Shown here piece by piece: positions 37,659 to 50,528 of a stretch of DNA of 64,000 nt (its first letter is position 1; the number at the start of each line of letters is the position of its first letter). A program made the translations under genes and the position numbers. This stretch comes from Achromobacter deleyi (GTDB lineage: Bacteria; Pseudomonadota; Gammaproteobacteria; Burkholderiales; Burkholderiaceae_B). Where the stretch lies: contig NZ_CP065997.1 of NCBI RefSeq assembly GCF_016127315.1, forward strand, positions 1,116,001 to 1,180,000, in the 5' to 3' direction. The notes beneath the pieces are model-generated. The model saw only the letters and a list, made by a program, of their open reading frames with translations. It did no database searches and had not been told where the DNA came from.

Positions 37659-37844
37659 TGTGGATAACTTTGGGGAAAAGGCGAGAGCAACGTTAGAAAT
37701 TGGAATAAGGCAAGATTGCATCAACTCTTGCAACCCTGTTGAAAACCTATTTTATTCCATTAAAAACATCGACTTAAGTAAACTTCCAAGATTGTAAACT
37801 AGCTTCTAGAGGGTTTTCCCCGAGCGCAATCTTGCTGTGCACAA
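37659..37844. other. AT-rich intergenic segment with DnaA-box-like sites
   Basis: The 372-bp priA-hemE gap is notably AT-rich at 37676-37812. TGTGGATAA (37659-37667) is a perfect DnaA box (TTATCCACA) on the minus strand, and TGTGCACAA (37836-37844) has one mismatch to TTATNCACA. No gene is seen. It may hold a DnaA-responsive priA promoter or a replication-related site. Confidence 0.5.
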
Positions 37845-37897
37845 CTGCGCGCCGGGGGCCTCGATGCCCGGCCCTGCGGGCCGAAGCGTTCACTCAC

Positions 37898-38971
37898 TTA
37901 CCCTCTGAGCGAACGGCTGTGACGGTGGACTTCGTCGACCAATTCGGCTACCGCTTCGGGTGGCGTGAAACGCGAAATGCCATGCCCCAGGTTGAAGACA
38001 TGGCCGCCCTTGCCCACCGGGCCGAAGGCGTCGAGCACGCGGCGCGCCTCGGCGCGGATGGCATCGGCGCCGCCGAACAGCGCCATGGGATCGAGGTTGC
38101 CCTGGAACGCGACCGAGTCGCCGGTGCGGCGCCGCGCCGCGGCCAGGTCCACCGTCCAGTCCAGGCCGACGGCATCGCAGCCGCAGGCGGCGATGTCCTC
38201 GAGCCACTGGCCGCCGCCCTTGGTGAAGACGATGGCCGGCACGCGGCGGCCTTCGTGTTCGCGGGTCAGGCCGGCCACGACCTTGCGGGTGTAGGCCAGC
38301 GAGAACTGCTGGAACAGGCCGTCGGCCAGCACGCCGCCCCAGCTGTCGAACAGCATCACGGCCTGCGCGCCCGCGGCGATCTGCGCGTTCAGGTACTGCA
38401 GCGTGGCCTCGGCGTTGATCTCCAGGATGCGATGCAGCAGGTCGGGCCGCGCATACAGCATGGTCTTGATCAGGCGGTAGTCGTCGCTGCCCTGCCCTTC
38501 GACCATGTAGCAGGCGATGGTCCAGGGGCTGCCGGCAAAGCCGATCAGCGGCACCTTGCCGTCCAGGTCGCGGCGGATGGTGCTGACGGCGTCGAACACA
38601 TAGCGCAGCTTGTCCATGTCGGGCACGGCCAGGCGTGCCACGTCTTCCTCGGTGCGTACCGGACGGGCGAAGCGCGGGCCCTCGCCTTCGGCGAAGTCCA
38701 GGCCCAGGCCCATGGCGTGCGGCACGGTCAGGATGTCCGAGAACAGGATGGCCGCGTCCAGGTCGAAGCGCTCCAGCGGCTGCAGCGTGACTTCCGAGGC
38801 GTAGTCCGGATTCTGAGCCAGGCCCATGAAGGAACCGGCCCGGGCCCGCGTCTGGCGGTACTCGGGCAGGTAGCGGCCGGCCTGGCGCATCAGCCAGATC
38901 GGGGTGTAGGGCACGGGCTCGCGCGACAGCGCGCGCAAGAACACATCGTTCTTCAAGACGGAAGCAGACAC
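37898..38971 (-). CDS. hemE: Uroporphyrinogen decarboxylase
   Basis: A 357-residue cytosolic homodimer that removes four carboxyls from uroporphyrinogen III to give coproporphyrinogen III in haem synthesis. The signature [15 protein letters not shown] (about 25-39), the Asp of the [10 protein letters not shown] segment (about 75-84) and GFAGSPWT (about 148-155) are intact. The GTG start has GAGGAT upstream. It lies between the orphan Fis-type regulator gene and priA on the minus strand. Its length is normal. Confidence 0.96.
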   Translation of the reverse strand: MSASVLKNDVFLRALSREPVPYTPIWLMRQAGRYLPEYRQTRARAGSFMGLAQNPDYASEVTLQPLERFDLDAAILFSDILTVPHAMGLGLDFAEGEGPRFARPVRTEEDVARLAVPDMDKLRYVFDAVSTIRRDLDGKVPLIGFAGSPWTIACYMVEGQGSDDYRLIKTMLYARPDLLHRILEINAEATLQYLNAQIAAGAQAVMLFDSWGGVLADGLFQQFSLAYTRKVVAGLTREHEGRRVPAIVFTKGGGQWLEDIAACGCDAVGLDWTVDLAAARRRTGDSVAFQGNLDPMALFGGADAIRAEARRVLDAFGPVGKGGHVFNLGHGISRFTPPEAVAELVDEVHRHSRSLRG

Positions 38972-39071
38972 GACTATCCTCGATGATCGGAAGCCGTGAT
39001 TTTACTTCCCCAAGCTGACAGGGCATGGCAGCGGCGCCGCCGCCGTTTGCCGGCGCGCAAACCAGCCGGCT

Positions 39072-39869
39072 TCAGCCGGCGTCGGCCGCGTCTTCGGCAT
39101 GCATGGCGGCCTGGCGCCGATACGGCGCGGCATCGATGCCATGCTTGCGCATCAACGCCCAGAACGCCCGCCGGTGCTTGCTGGAGGCGCGCGCGGCGCG
39201 CGCCACGTTGCCGTGATGGCGCGACAGCGCCAGGCGGATGTAATCGGACTCGAACCCATCGACCACCCGCGCCTTGGCCAGCCGGAAGGCCTCCTGCGCG
39301 TCGCGGCCGGGCTGGTAGCGCAGCCCGGCCAGCCCCTGCTGCAACACCTGCCGTGGTACCTGTGGCCGGCCGCCGCAAGGCTTGCCGGGCGGCCGCGCGC
39401 CGCCCGCGGCGTACGCGGCCTCGGGTTCGCGCAAGCCTTCGGCCAGCAGTGGCGCGCGCCGGGCCAGCCGCCCCAGCCGCACGCGCAGGCTTTCGAGGCA
39501 ATATGGCGCGGCCAGGAAGTCCGACGCGCCCAGCCGCAGCAGATCCTCGATGGCCGGCGCGGTCATGTCGTGCACGAACAGCAGGATGGGCGTGGCAAGC
39601 GCGCCGGCGGCCTGCTGCAGCGACATGCGGGTCCAGGCCAGCGACGCCGGCGCGACCGGCAGGATGCAGTGGTCGTAGCGCCGCAGGCCGACGGCCAGGC
39701 CGGCGAGCGCGTGGACGTCGGGGCCATCCGGCGCGCCGCCCGGCGTGCGCAGCGGCACCAGGTGCAGGCGCACCCGCGCCAGCCGGGGCTGGTCGCGCGC
39801 GACCCAATGGCCCATGGTGACTTCGTGGCCCGGGGTGAGCAGCACCCCGCAATCCATGGTTTCTCGCAT
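39072..39869 (-). CDS. Orphan regulator: receiver-like domain plus Fis-type HTH
   Basis: A 265-residue protein. The first about 150 residues resemble a degenerate response-regulator receiver: a beta-strand ILLFVHDM, then DLLRLGASDFLAAPY, which mimics the KP/(T) loop region of receivers. The expected phospho-acceptor aspartate context is not evident. Residues about 205-250 form a Fis/NtrC-type HTH (FESDYIRLALSRHHGNVARAAR). No sigma-54 AAA+ domain separates them. GGAGG precedes the ATG. It lies alone between hemE and the atp operon terminator. It may be a DNA-binding regulator controlled by interaction rather than phosphorylation; this is inference. Confidence 0.68.
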   Translation of the reverse strand: MRETMDCGVLLTPGHEVTMGHWVARDQPRLARVRLHLVPLRTPGGAPDGPDVHALAGLAVGLRRYDHCILPVAPASLAWTRMSLQQAAGALATPILLFVHDMTAPAIEDLLRLGASDFLAAPYCLESLRVRLGRLARRAPLLAEGLREPEAAYAAGGARPPGKPCGGRPQVPRQVLQQGLAGLRYQPGRDAQEAFRLAKARVVDGFESDYIRLALSRHHGNVARAARASSKHRRAFWALMRKHGIDAAPYRRQAAMHAEDAADAG

Positions 39870-40003
39870 GCAGTTCCTCCCGGATTGCGTTCCAAAGATT
39901 GCAGGCTACCGTTGCAGAACGTGGCCAGCCATTCGTAGTGAACGCAAGCGGGGCTGCAGCGGGGCTGCGGCCGACCGAAGTGCCCGGCCAGCGAGCGGGC
40001 ATG

Positions 40004-40030
40004 AAAAAAGCGGCCGATGGCCGCTTTTTT
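40004..40030. terminator. Bidirectional terminator after atpC
   Basis: AAAAAAGCGGCC and GGCCGCTTTTTT pair around GAT, giving a hairpin with A-run and T-run on both sides. On the minus strand it ends the atp operon. Confidence 0.92.
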
Positions 40031-40063
40031 CGGATCCGGGGCGAACCCCGGCAGGTCGTGCGC

Positions 40064-40489
40064 TCAGTGCGAGCGACCGCCTTGACGCAGCTTGCGCGCG
40101 GCGATGGCTTGCGCCGCCAGCATCGCCAGCTCGGCTTCGACAACCGCGATGTCGGCCTTGTCCTTGGCGTTGGCCAGGGCCTCTTCGGCGCGCTTGCGCG
40201 CTTCCAGGGCACGGGCCTCGTCCAGGTCGGCGGCACGGATGGCGGTGTCGGCCAGGACCGTCACGCTGCCCGGCTGCACTTCCAGAATGCCCCCGGCGAC
40301 GAAGATGTTTTCCTCGCCTTGGTCGGCACGAACGATCTTGACCGTCCCGGGGCGTATGCGCGAAATCAGCGGGGTGTGGCCGGGCAGAATGCCCAGTTCA
40401 CCCGCTTCGCCAGGCAGCACCACGAACTTCGCCTCACCGGAGAAGATCGCTTCCTCTGCGCTGACGACATCCACATGCAGGGTAGCCAT
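40064..40489 (-). CDS. atpC: F1Fo ATP synthase epsilon subunit
   Basis: A 141-residue central-stalk and inhibitory subunit. The N-terminal beta-barrel begins [20 protein letters not shown] and includes [12 protein letters not shown] (about 30-41); the C-terminal two-helix hairpin rich in Ala, Glu, Lys and Arg ([16 protein letters not shown]) follows. It is the last gene of the operon, nine bases after atpD, and is followed by a strong terminator. Confidence 0.96.
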   Translation of the reverse strand: MATLHVDVVSAEEAIFSGEAKFVVLPGEAGELGILPGHTPLISRIRPGTVKIVRADQGEENIFVAGGILEVQPGSVTVLADTAIRAADLDEARALEARKRAEEALANAKDKADIAVVEAELAMLAAQAIAARKLRQGGRSH

Positions 40490-40498
40490 ATCGGTTCC

Positions 40499-42848
<2,350 letters not shown>

Positions 42849-42947
42849 TGCGCTTTCCTGTGAAGACTGGCCGATGGGTTGTCGCTTGCGCCTCAACCAT
42901 CCGATAAGGATGGGTGAGGCGCCGCAGACGCCTAACCCATCACTTTC

Positions 42948-44489
42948 TTAAAAAGCACCGTGCTTCTTGAATTCCTGGATGGCGGCGGCGAGTTCGCTTT
43001 CGTCATCCTTGGACAGTTCCTTGGTGTCTTCGACGCGCTGGATCAGGGCCGCGTGCTTGGCCTTGAGCTGGTCCTTGAGCGACTTCTCGAACGACAGCAC
43101 CTGGGCCACGTCCACGTCGTCCAGGTAGCCGTTGTTGACCGTGTACAGCGTGACGGCCAGTTCCCACACTTGCAGCGGCTGGTATTGCGGCTGCTTGAGC
43201 AGTTCGACCACGCGCTTGCCGCGCTCGAGCTGGCGACGGGTGGCGTCGTCCAGGTCCGAGGCGAACTGCGCGAAGGCGGCCAGTTCACGGTACTGCGCCA
43301 GGTCGGTACGGATACCGCCGGACAGCTTCTTGACGACCTTGGTCTGGGCGGCACCGCCCACGCGCGACACCGAGATACCGGCGTTGATGGCGGGACGCAC
43401 ACCGGCGTTGAACAGGTCGGTTTCCAGGAAGATCTGGCCGTCCGTGATCGAGATCACGTTGGTCGGAACGAAGGCCGACACGTCGCCTGCCTGGGTTTCG
43501 ATGATCGGCAGCGCGGTCAGCGAGCCGGTCTTGCCCTTGACGGCGCCGTCGGTGAACTTCTCGACATAGTCTTCGTTCACGCGAGCGGCACGTTCGAGCA
43601 GGCGCGAGTGCAGGTAGAACACGTCGCCCGGGTAGGCTTCGCGGCCCGGCGGACGGCGCAGCAGCAGCGAGACCTGGCGGTAGGCCCAGGCTTGCTTGGT
43701 CAGGTCGTCATAGACGATCAGGGCGTCTTCGCCGCGATCGCGGAAGTATTCGCCCATCGTGCAGCCGGCGTAGGCGGCCAGGTACTGCATGGCGGCGGAG
43801 TCCGAAGCCGAGGCAGCCACGACGATGGTGTATTCCATCGCGCCGTGCTCTTCCAGCTTGCGCACCACGTTGTTGATCGTCGAAGCCTTCTGGCCGATGG
43901 CGACGTACACGCAGGTGACGCCCTTGCCCTTCTGGCTGATGATGGTGTCGACGGCCACGGCGGTCTTGCCGGTCTGGCGGTCGCCAATGATCAGTTCGCG
44001 CTGGCCGCGGCCGATGGGAACCATCGAGTCGATAGCCTTGATGCCGGTTTGCAGCGGCTGCGACACCGAGCGGCGGGCGATAACGCCGGGGGCCACTTTT
44101 TCGATGATGTCGGTGGCCTTGGCGTTGACCGGGCCCTTGCCGTCGATCGGCTCGCCCAGCGTGTTGACCACGCGGCCTTTCAGCTCGGGGCCGACCGGCA
44201 CTTCCAGAATGCGGCCGGTCGTCTTGACCGCGTCGCCTTCGGACACGCCGGTGTAGTCACCGAGAATAACGGCGCCGACGGAATCACGCTCGAGGTTGAG
44301 CGCCAGACCGAAGACGTTGTTGGGGAATTCGAGCATTTCGCCCTGCATCACGTCGGACAGGCCGTGGATGCGGGTAATACCGTCGGTCACGGACACGACG
44401 GTGCCCTGAGTACGGACATCAGCCGAAGCGCCCAGGCCCTCGATGCGGCTCTTGAGCAGTTCGCTGATCTCGGAGGGATTGAGTTGCAT
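42948..44489 (-). CDS. atpA: F1Fo ATP synthase alpha subunit
   Basis: A 513-residue non-catalytic nucleotide-binding subunit, identical in length to the E. coli protein. Walker A GDRQTGKT is at residues 169-176. The [12 protein letters not shown] segment and the family signature near [13 protein letters not shown] are intact. It is 31 bp downstream of atpH and 99 bp upstream of atpG. Confidence 0.98.
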   Translation of the reverse strand: MQLNPSEISELLKSRIEGLGASADVRTQGTVVSVTDGITRIHGLSDVMQGEMLEFPNNVFGLALNLERDSVGAVILGDYTGVSEGDAVKTTGRILEVPVGPELKGRVVNTLGEPIDGKGPVNAKATDIIEKVAPGVIARRSVSQPLQTGIKAIDSMVPIGRGQRELIIGDRQTGKTAVAVDTIISQKGKGVTCVYVAIGQKASTINNVVRKLEEHGAMEYTIVVAASASDSAAMQYLAAYAGCTMGEYFRDRGEDALIVYDDLTKQAWAYRQVSLLLRRPPGREAYPGDVFYLHSRLLERAARVNEDYVEKFTDGAVKGKTGSLTALPIIETQAGDVSAFVPTNVISITDGQIFLETDLFNAGVRPAINAGISVSRVGGAAQTKVVKKLSGGIRTDLAQYRELAAFAQFASDLDDATRRQLERGKRVVELLKQPQYQPLQVWELAVTLYTVNNGYLDDVDVAQVLSFEKSLKDQLKAKHAALIQRVEDTKELSKDDESELAAAIQEFKKHGAF

Positions 44490-44520
44490 ATTGACTCCTG
44501 GAATCCTGTTAGTGCTGCCT

Positions 44521-45060
44521 TTAAGCGGCGAGCGTATCGCGCATGCGGGCCAATTGGGCTTGTACGGAAGTATCGAGCACCTGGTCCCCGACGGCCACGC
44601 GCACGCCGCCGATCAACGACTGGTCGACGGTGACGACGGGCTTGAGCTTCAGGCCGAATTTCTTCTCGAGACCGGCGACCAGTTCTTGGACCTGGGCATC
44701 GCTCAGCTCGAACGCGCTGGTGATTTCCGCCTGCGCCGTGCCGTCGTGACGGTTCCGCAGCACCACGAATTGCGTGGCGATCTCGGGCAGCAGCAGCAAC
44801 CGGTCGTTTTCGACCAGCAGCTCGATGAAATTGCGGGCGGCCTGGGGCAGTTCGGCCTTTACCAGGCCAGTGAACAGCTCGACGCGCTGCTTGTCGCCCA
44901 GACGCGGGTCGGCCATGGCCTCGCGCACGTCGGGGTTGGAGGCGACCTGCGACAGCTCGCTGACCAGGTCGGCCCAAGCCTGCAGGCCGGCCTTGTCGTC
45001 GCGCGCGGCGGCGAACAGGGCTTCGGCGTACGGCCTGGCAACAGTGGAAAGTTCAGCCAT
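44521..45060 (-). CDS. atpH: F1Fo ATP synthase delta subunit
   Basis: A 179-residue peripheral-stalk protein linking F1 to subunit b. It starts [16 protein letters not shown], the standard delta N-terminus, and has the C-terminal family segment [20 protein letters not shown]. It begins 12 bp after the atpF stop. Confidence 0.96.
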   Translation of the reverse strand: MAELSTVARPYAEALFAAARDDKAGLQAWADLVSELSQVASNPDVREAMADPRLGDKQRVELFTGLVKAELPQAARNFIELLVENDRLLLLPEIATQFVVLRNRHDGTAQAEITSAFELSDAQVQELVAGLEKKFGLKLKPVVTVDQSLIGGVRVAVGDQVLDTSVQAQLARMRDTLAA

Positions 45061-45072
45061 GACGGTCCCGGA

Positions 45073-45543
45073 TTAAAGCTGCGCGCGGAGCTGGTTCAGC
45101 AGCTCGGCGTGGGCGCGGGCGTCAACCTCGCGCTTGAGGATCTGTTCAGCACCCTTGACGGCCAGCGCGGCGACGTCGTCGCGCAGCGAATCACGGGCGC
45201 GCTGGACTTCCTGCGCGGCATCCTGTGCAGCTTGCGCCACGATGCGGGCACGCTCGGCTTCCGCTTCACGGCGGGCCTGCTCGATCAGGGAGGCGGCTTG
45301 CTTCTCGGCCTCGATGATGCGGGCGTGGTTTTCGGACTTGGCAGAAGCCTCGATCAGACTGACGCGCGCCTGGGCCTGGGCCAGATCGGCCTTGCCCTTC
45401 TCCGCGGCGGCAAGGCCGTCGGCGATTTTTTGGCGGCGCTCGTCCATCGCCTTCGTCAGAGGAGGCCACACGAATTTCATCGTGAACCAGCCCAGAACGA
45501 AGAACACGAGCATCTGGAAAATGATCGTCGCGTTCAGATTCAC
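45073..45543 (-). CDS. atpF: F1Fo ATP synthase b subunit
   Basis: A 156-residue peripheral-stalk subunit. One N-terminal membrane helix ([25 protein letters not shown]) is followed by a long charged coiled coil. The start is GTG at 45543, supported by AAGGAACGACC immediately upstream and by exact agreement with the E. coli length. A 12-residue longer reading from ATG is rejected. Confidence 0.95.
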   Translation of the reverse strand: MNLNATIIFQMLVFFVLGWFTMKFVWPPLTKAMDERRQKIADGLAAAEKGKADLAQAQARVSLIEASAKSENHARIIEAEKQAASLIEQARREAEAERARIVAQAAQDAAQEVQRARDSLRDDVAALAVKGAEQILKREVDARAHAELLNQLRAQL

Positions 45544-45685
45544 GGTCGTTCCTTTAACACCTTGCGGCTCCGACGGCACCCGGGGTGGGCAACGCGGAGC
45601 ACTCGATACTTTGCCGGCCGGCGACGGGGCTCAAGCCCTCATCGCCGCCAGCGTCATGACCCGCCTTTTCGCCGGCGGGCGTGCC

Positions 45686-45955
<270 letters not shown>

Positions 45956-46049
45956 TCAAAAAACAAAAAAAGAATGGTGGTACTGCTCAATGCAAGATGA
46001 TCTTGCTATCCAGCGCCGGCCGGGAGGCCGACGCCGGAAATTCGGGGGA

Positions 46050-46943
<894 letters not shown>

Positions 46944-47018
46944 CTATTTGCTGTATGCCCGAGCCCTTGCGAGCCGGACGATTCCACGATTCCGTTTGCC
47001 GTAACCCACCCGGCAGCG

Positions 47019-47561
47019 CTATGACAACTTGCGGAACATCAAAAGCAGGAGATATCCCTTCAGGGTGAGTATCAGACCCAGCAGCGCGGCGGGCCAGACG
47101 ATGCTGTCCTGCGCCACACGCGAAAGCAGCCACAACAGCAAAGCCGTTGCGAACAACTTGATCAACTCACCAGAGAGAAAGGTAAAGGGACTGGCCTTAC
47201 CGGCCCGAACGCTGACAGCCAGGCGCAATGCGAACAACGCATTGGGTATGAAATACGCTCCTGCCCCCGCCAGCGCCGACCAACCTGCCGCCGCCCCTCC
47301 GACAACCCCCGCTATTACTGCTGCTGCGAGCCCCATGGCGCCTTGCGCCGCCAGTGCCAACAAGAGTCCGCGGCCAGCCTGCGCATTCAGCGCCGCGCGG
47401 TCCGCGTCGCTGAGAACCAGCACCCGGTCCACCGGATCCTGATCCGCCAGAACCTGGCGTGCTTCGCCCTGTCGTGCTGGTTGCTGATTCCCCCCACAGG
47501 ATTGCTCCCGGGTTTCATTCCAACCGCGCGCAGGTTCGTGCCGCACTGTGTTCTGCTGCAT
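47019..47561 (-). CDS. atpI: ATP synthase subunit I (assembly factor)
   Basis: A 180-residue membrane protein with about 60 N-terminal hydrophilic residues and four hydrophobic segments (LLLALAAQGAMGLAAAVIAGVV, GWSALAGAGAYFIPNALFAL, LIKLFATALLLWLL, PAALLGLILTLKGYLLLL). The AtpI family helps c-ring assembly and is not in the final complex. The ATG at 47561 follows GGGGAAG. It is the first gene of the operon and carries the promoter just upstream. AtpI proteins diverge fast, so the assignment rests mainly on position and helix pattern. Confidence 0.9.
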   Translation of the reverse strand: MQQNTVRHEPARGWNETREQSCGGNQQPARQGEARQVLADQDPVDRVLVLSDADRAALNAQAGRGLLLALAAQGAMGLAAAVIAGVVGGAAAGWSALAGAGAYFIPNALFALRLAVSVRAGKASPFTFLSGELIKLFATALLLWLLSRVAQDSIVWPAALLGLILTLKGYLLLLMFRKLS

Positions 47562-47663
47562 CAAACTTCCCCGCTTAAAGCCTTATACCGCCAGCCTTGC
47601 CCCTGTCAGAACCCTGGCGAATCCTTGCCATGTGTTCTTATCCCGCAAGCGTCAAACCCGCAG

Positions 47664-47693
47664 AGTATAGCGTGATTCTTTTTACCCGAGCAA
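47664..47693 (-). promoter_or_regulatory. Probable atp operon promoter
   Basis: On the minus strand TTGCTC (47693-47688) and TATACT (47669-47664) are separated by 18 bp, about 100 bp upstream of atpI. No other good promoter-like pair was seen in 47562-47888. Confidence 0.65.
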
Positions 47694-47736
47694 ATGAACT
47701 TTCGGCGGTTTGTAAGGCGGCAACAGCGCCCGCCGG

Positions 47737-47801
47737 GCGACCCGTGGCGCGAGAAATTGGGGACGCGAAATCGGGAGGCCCTGCCACCCGCCACGGGTCG
47801 C
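47737..47801. repeat. 13-bp perfect inverted repeat upstream of atp promoter
   Basis: GCGACCCGTGGCG (47737-47749) is perfectly complementary to CGCCACGGGTCGC (47789-47801), with a 39-nt loop. It lies 43 bp upstream of the predicted atp -35 and downstream of the DUF1254 gene. It could be an operator or a residual mobile-element end; no protein candidate is apparent. Confidence 0.65.
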
Positions 47802-47819
47802 GCGGCCGGCGGACCGGCA

Positions 47820-47847
47820 AAGAAAAACGGCCCCTCGCGGGGCCGTT
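47820..47847 (-). terminator. Rho-independent terminator of the DUF1254 gene
   Basis: Read on minus, AACGGCCCC and GGGGCCGTT pair around a 4-nt loop and are followed by TTTTCTTT. It is 41 bp past the gene's stop. Confidence 0.85.
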
Positions 47848-47888
47848 GGTCGCGCGCCGGCGGCGCAGGCCGCGCGGCGTCGGATCGG

Positions 47889-49451
47889 TCAGTCGCGCTT
47901 GACCGGCGGCGGCGCCCACTGGCCGTCTAGCGCGACGTCCTGCGGCCAGTACAGGCGCATGCTGAGCAGGAACGGGCCGTCGGCGGCCGGCGTCGCCAAC
48001 CAGTTGGCGCGCTTGCGCTCGCCCGGATCGCGGCGCTGGATGTAGATGTCCAGCGAGCCGTCGGCGTTGTACTTCAGGCCGTCGGTGCTGCGCAGCGCAT
48101 AGCGGTTGGCCGGGTTGTCGGCGAAGCCGTGCTTGTCGTTATAGACATGCAGCGACCAGAACGCATTGGCCGGCGGCAGTTGGCCCTTCTCGAAATGCAG
48201 CACGTAGTCCTCGTTCGAGTTGAGCGCGCGGCCCTTGCTGTCGGCGACCGTGACCGGATAGAGCACGTCTTCCGCGGTCGGCGCGCCCAGCCCGGCATAG
48301 GCGATGGCGGCGCGGCGCGTGTAGTCGGTGCCATAGGTGCCGATGCCGGTGAGCACGGTGTTCCAGCCGTTCATCGGCGTGGCCAGGCGCGAGACGCCGT
48401 CGGCGATGCGGCGGCCGGCCAGCGGCTGCGCCTCGGTCAGCGCCTGCTGCACGGCGGGGCTCAGGCGGCCATACGAGAACGGCTGGCGGCCATCCAGGCC
48501 GATGCGGCGCATGCGGTCCAGGATCGGCGTGTCGTTGGCGTGCGGCGGATTGTTGCGCATGACGTCGAAGAACAGCGTGAAGAACGACGCCGCGTCCATG
48601 CCCGCGACCTGTTCGGCCGGCGTGCCCTCGCCCACCGTCACCGGCGTGGACATGGGCATCGGCACGTCGCTGCCGATCGGCGCGGTGCCCACGCCCGGCC
48701 CGGTCTGCGGATAGGGCGTGGTGCTGCCGGGACCGCGATGGCGGCCGGGCACGGGCGCCACCGGCGCCACCATCGGACTGGCCGACATGTTGGCCTGGAT
48801 CTGGTTGACCGCGGCGTAGTCCTGCGGACCGCCGGCCTGGGTCCAGCCGATCAGCCAGCCGGTCGAGGTCGGGCTCTGGATCACGTCCACGCCCGGCGGC
48901 AGCGCGCCTTGCCAGTTGGGGCCGACGATGGCGAACGACTGCGCGCCGGGGCCGTTGGTGCGCGTGCCGCGCGAGGCGAACACGTCGCTCCACATATCGA
49001 GCGCCGACAGCACCGTGTAGCGGTTGCCGGTGTCGGGCAGGCGCACGATCAGCGGCGCCCGCGACACATCGAACCACAGGCTCGAATACAGCGCGTCGGC
49101 GCTGGGCCAGGGCGTGTCGGCCGCGCGCGGGTCGGGGAAGGCGGCCTTGTGGCCGAACTGATTGACGGGCGCCTTGCCTTCCAGCGGCGACTGCACCGCG
49201 GTGGCCTTGCGACGCGCCAGTTCCATCACCACCATCGGATAGGCGTAGACGTAGGCGTCGATCGCGATGTCGCGCAGCTCCTGCGCGCTCATCTGCGGCG
49301 CGGGCGCCGCGGCGGCGGGGTACGGCGTTTCAGACACCAGCCGCATCGACGGGCGCGGCGATTGCGCTTGCGTGGCGGCCACGAAGCAGACGCTCAAGGC
49401 GCCCGCGAGCGCGGCGGCGGAGCACCGGCGAGTAAAAGGGGAAGTACGCAT
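47889..49451 (-). CDS. Exported DUF1254/DUF1214 domain protein
   Basis: A 520-residue secreted or periplasmic protein with a Sec signal peptide (about 1-29, ending ATQAQ). The DUF1254 domain covers about 60-190 (AYVYAYPMVVMELARR, then ALYSSLWFDVSRAPLIVRLPD). A low-complexity insertion rich in Pro, Gly, Val and Met (about 225-280) follows, and the DUF1214 domain is C-terminal (YVLHFEKGQLPPANAFWSLHVYN and RYALRSTDGLKYNADGSLDIYIQ). The biochemical role of this double-domain family is unknown. It is monocistronic with its own terminator and lies upstream of the atp operon on the same strand. No partner is suggested by context. Confidence 0.88.
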   Translation of the reverse strand: MRTSPFTRRCSAAALAGALSVCFVAATQAQSPRPSMRLVSETPYPAAAAPAPQMSAQELRDIAIDAYVYAYPMVVMELARRKATAVQSPLEGKAPVNQFGHKAAFPDPRAADTPWPSADALYSSLWFDVSRAPLIVRLPDTGNRYTVLSALDMWSDVFASRGTRTNGPGAQSFAIVGPNWQGALPPGVDVIQSPTSTGWLIGWTQAGGPQDYAAVNQIQANMSASPMVAPVAPVPGRHRGPGSTTPYPQTGPGVGTAPIGSDVPMPMSTPVTVGEGTPAEQVAGMDAASFFTLFFDVMRNNPPHANDTPILDRMRRIGLDGRQPFSYGRLSPAVQQALTEAQPLAGRRIADGVSRLATPMNGWNTVLTGIGTYGTDYTRRAAIAYAGLGAPTAEDVLYPVTVADSKGRALNSNEDYVLHFEKGQLPPANAFWSLHVYNDKHGFADNPANRYALRSTDGLKYNADGSLDIYIQRRDPGERKRANWLATPAADGPFLLSMRLYWPQDVALDGQWAPPPVKRD

Positions 49452-49640
49452 GCAAGGCTCCTTGTTGCTATTGTTTGCAGGCGAGCCGCCGCGCGTGGCT
49501 TACCAGTTCGGGCAAGCCTCTCTGGCGCGGCACCTCTACTTTTTGAGTGACGCCTTTCCAGGATAGGGCCGAACACTGCAACAAGGTGCAGCCTAAAAGT
49601 TTCAAGGCGCAACGCCCGCCACCCCGTGGCGACGCCAACG

Positions 49641-49663
49641 AAAACGCGCCCGTGATGGGCGCG
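49641..49663 (-). terminator. Rho-independent terminator of the crotonase gene
   Basis: On minus, CGCGCCC and GGGCGCG pair around a 5-nt loop and are followed by TTTT. It lies 50 bp after the stop of the gene at 49713. Confidence 0.8.
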
Positions 49664-49712
49664 TGGGGACGTTTCATGGCCATCCGGCGGAATGACCAGG
49701 GCGTAACAAGGT

Positions 49713-50489
49713 TTAACGGTGTTTGAAGTCCGGTTTGCGCTTCTCGGTGAAGGCGGCCATGCCTTCCTTCTGGTCCTCGGTCGCGAACAGCGAATGGAAC
49801 ACGCGGCGCTCGAACAGCAGGCCTTCGTTGAGCGAGCCCTCGAAGGCGCGGTTGACGCATTCCTTGGCCATCATGACCGACGGCAGCGACATCGAGGCGA
49901 TCACGGTGGCCGCTTCCAGGGCCTCGTCCATCAGCTTGTCGGCCGGCACCACGCGCGAAACCAGGCCGGCGCGCTCGGCTTCCTCGGCGCCCATCATGCG
50001 GGCGGTCAGGGCCATGTCCATGGCCTTGGCCTTGCCCACCGCGCGCGGCAGGCGCTGCGTGCCGCCGGCGCCGGGGATGACGCCCAGCTTGATTTCCGGC
50101 TGGCCGAACTTGGCGGTGTCGGCGGCGATGATGATGTCGCACATCATGGCCAGCTCGCAGCCGCCGCCCAGCGCGTAGCCGCCGACCGCGGCGATCACCG
50201 GCTTGCGGATGCGCTTGAGCGTTTCCCAGTTGCGCGTGATGTATTCGCTGCCGTAGACGTCCATGTACGACCAGTCTTTCATGGCGCCGATGTCGGCGCC
50301 GGCGGCGAAGGCCTTCTCGCTGCCCGTGATGACCACGGCGCCGATGTCGGCATCCGCCTCGAAAGCCAGCAGCGCCGCCCCGAGCTCGTTCATCAGTTGA
50401 TCGTTGAGCGCATTGAGCGCCTTGGGGCGGTTCAGCGTCAGCAGACCGACGCGGCCGCGGGTTTCGACCAGCACAAACGACTCGCTCAT
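49713..50489 (-). CDS. Enoyl-CoA hydratase (classical crotonase)
   Basis: A 258-residue hydratase of standard length. The start [12 protein letters not shown] is set by homology; a longer frame of 38 residues is rejected. The oxyanion hole and both catalytic glutamates are in canonical contexts: [10 protein letters not shown] (about 64-73), [15 protein letters not shown] (about 106-120) and [17 protein letters not shown] (about 130-146). It is therefore a likely 2-trans-enoyl-CoA hydratase, unlike the two other crotonases in the window. It is divergent from the M61 peptidase gene with a 39-bp shared start region. Confidence 0.94.
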   Translation of the reverse strand: MSESFVLVETRGRVGLLTLNRPKALNALNDQLMNELGAALLAFEADADIGAVVITGSEKAFAAGADIGAMKDWSYMDVYGSEYITRNWETLKRIRKPVIAAVGGYALGGGCELAMMCDIIIAADTAKFGQPEIKLGVIPGAGGTQRLPRAVGKAKAMDMALTARMMGAEEAERAGLVSRVVPADKLMDEALEAATVIASMSLPSVMMAKECVNRAFEGSLNEGLLFERRVFHSLFATEDQKEGMAAFTEKRKPDFKHR

Positions 50490-50528
50490 TACCTGTCTCC
50501 AGAGGATGGGATGAAATAAGATATACGG

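Noticed and set aside
37526..37897. Firm call of a chromosomal replication origin
   Set aside because: Only one perfect DnaA box, no dnaA, dnaN, parAB or gidA nearby, and no switch in gene direction.
40377..40383. Possible damage to the AtpD acidic loop (DELSPDD instead of DELSEED)
   Set aside because: The variable loop is known to differ between groups; all catalytic motifs are intact, so this is not a defect.
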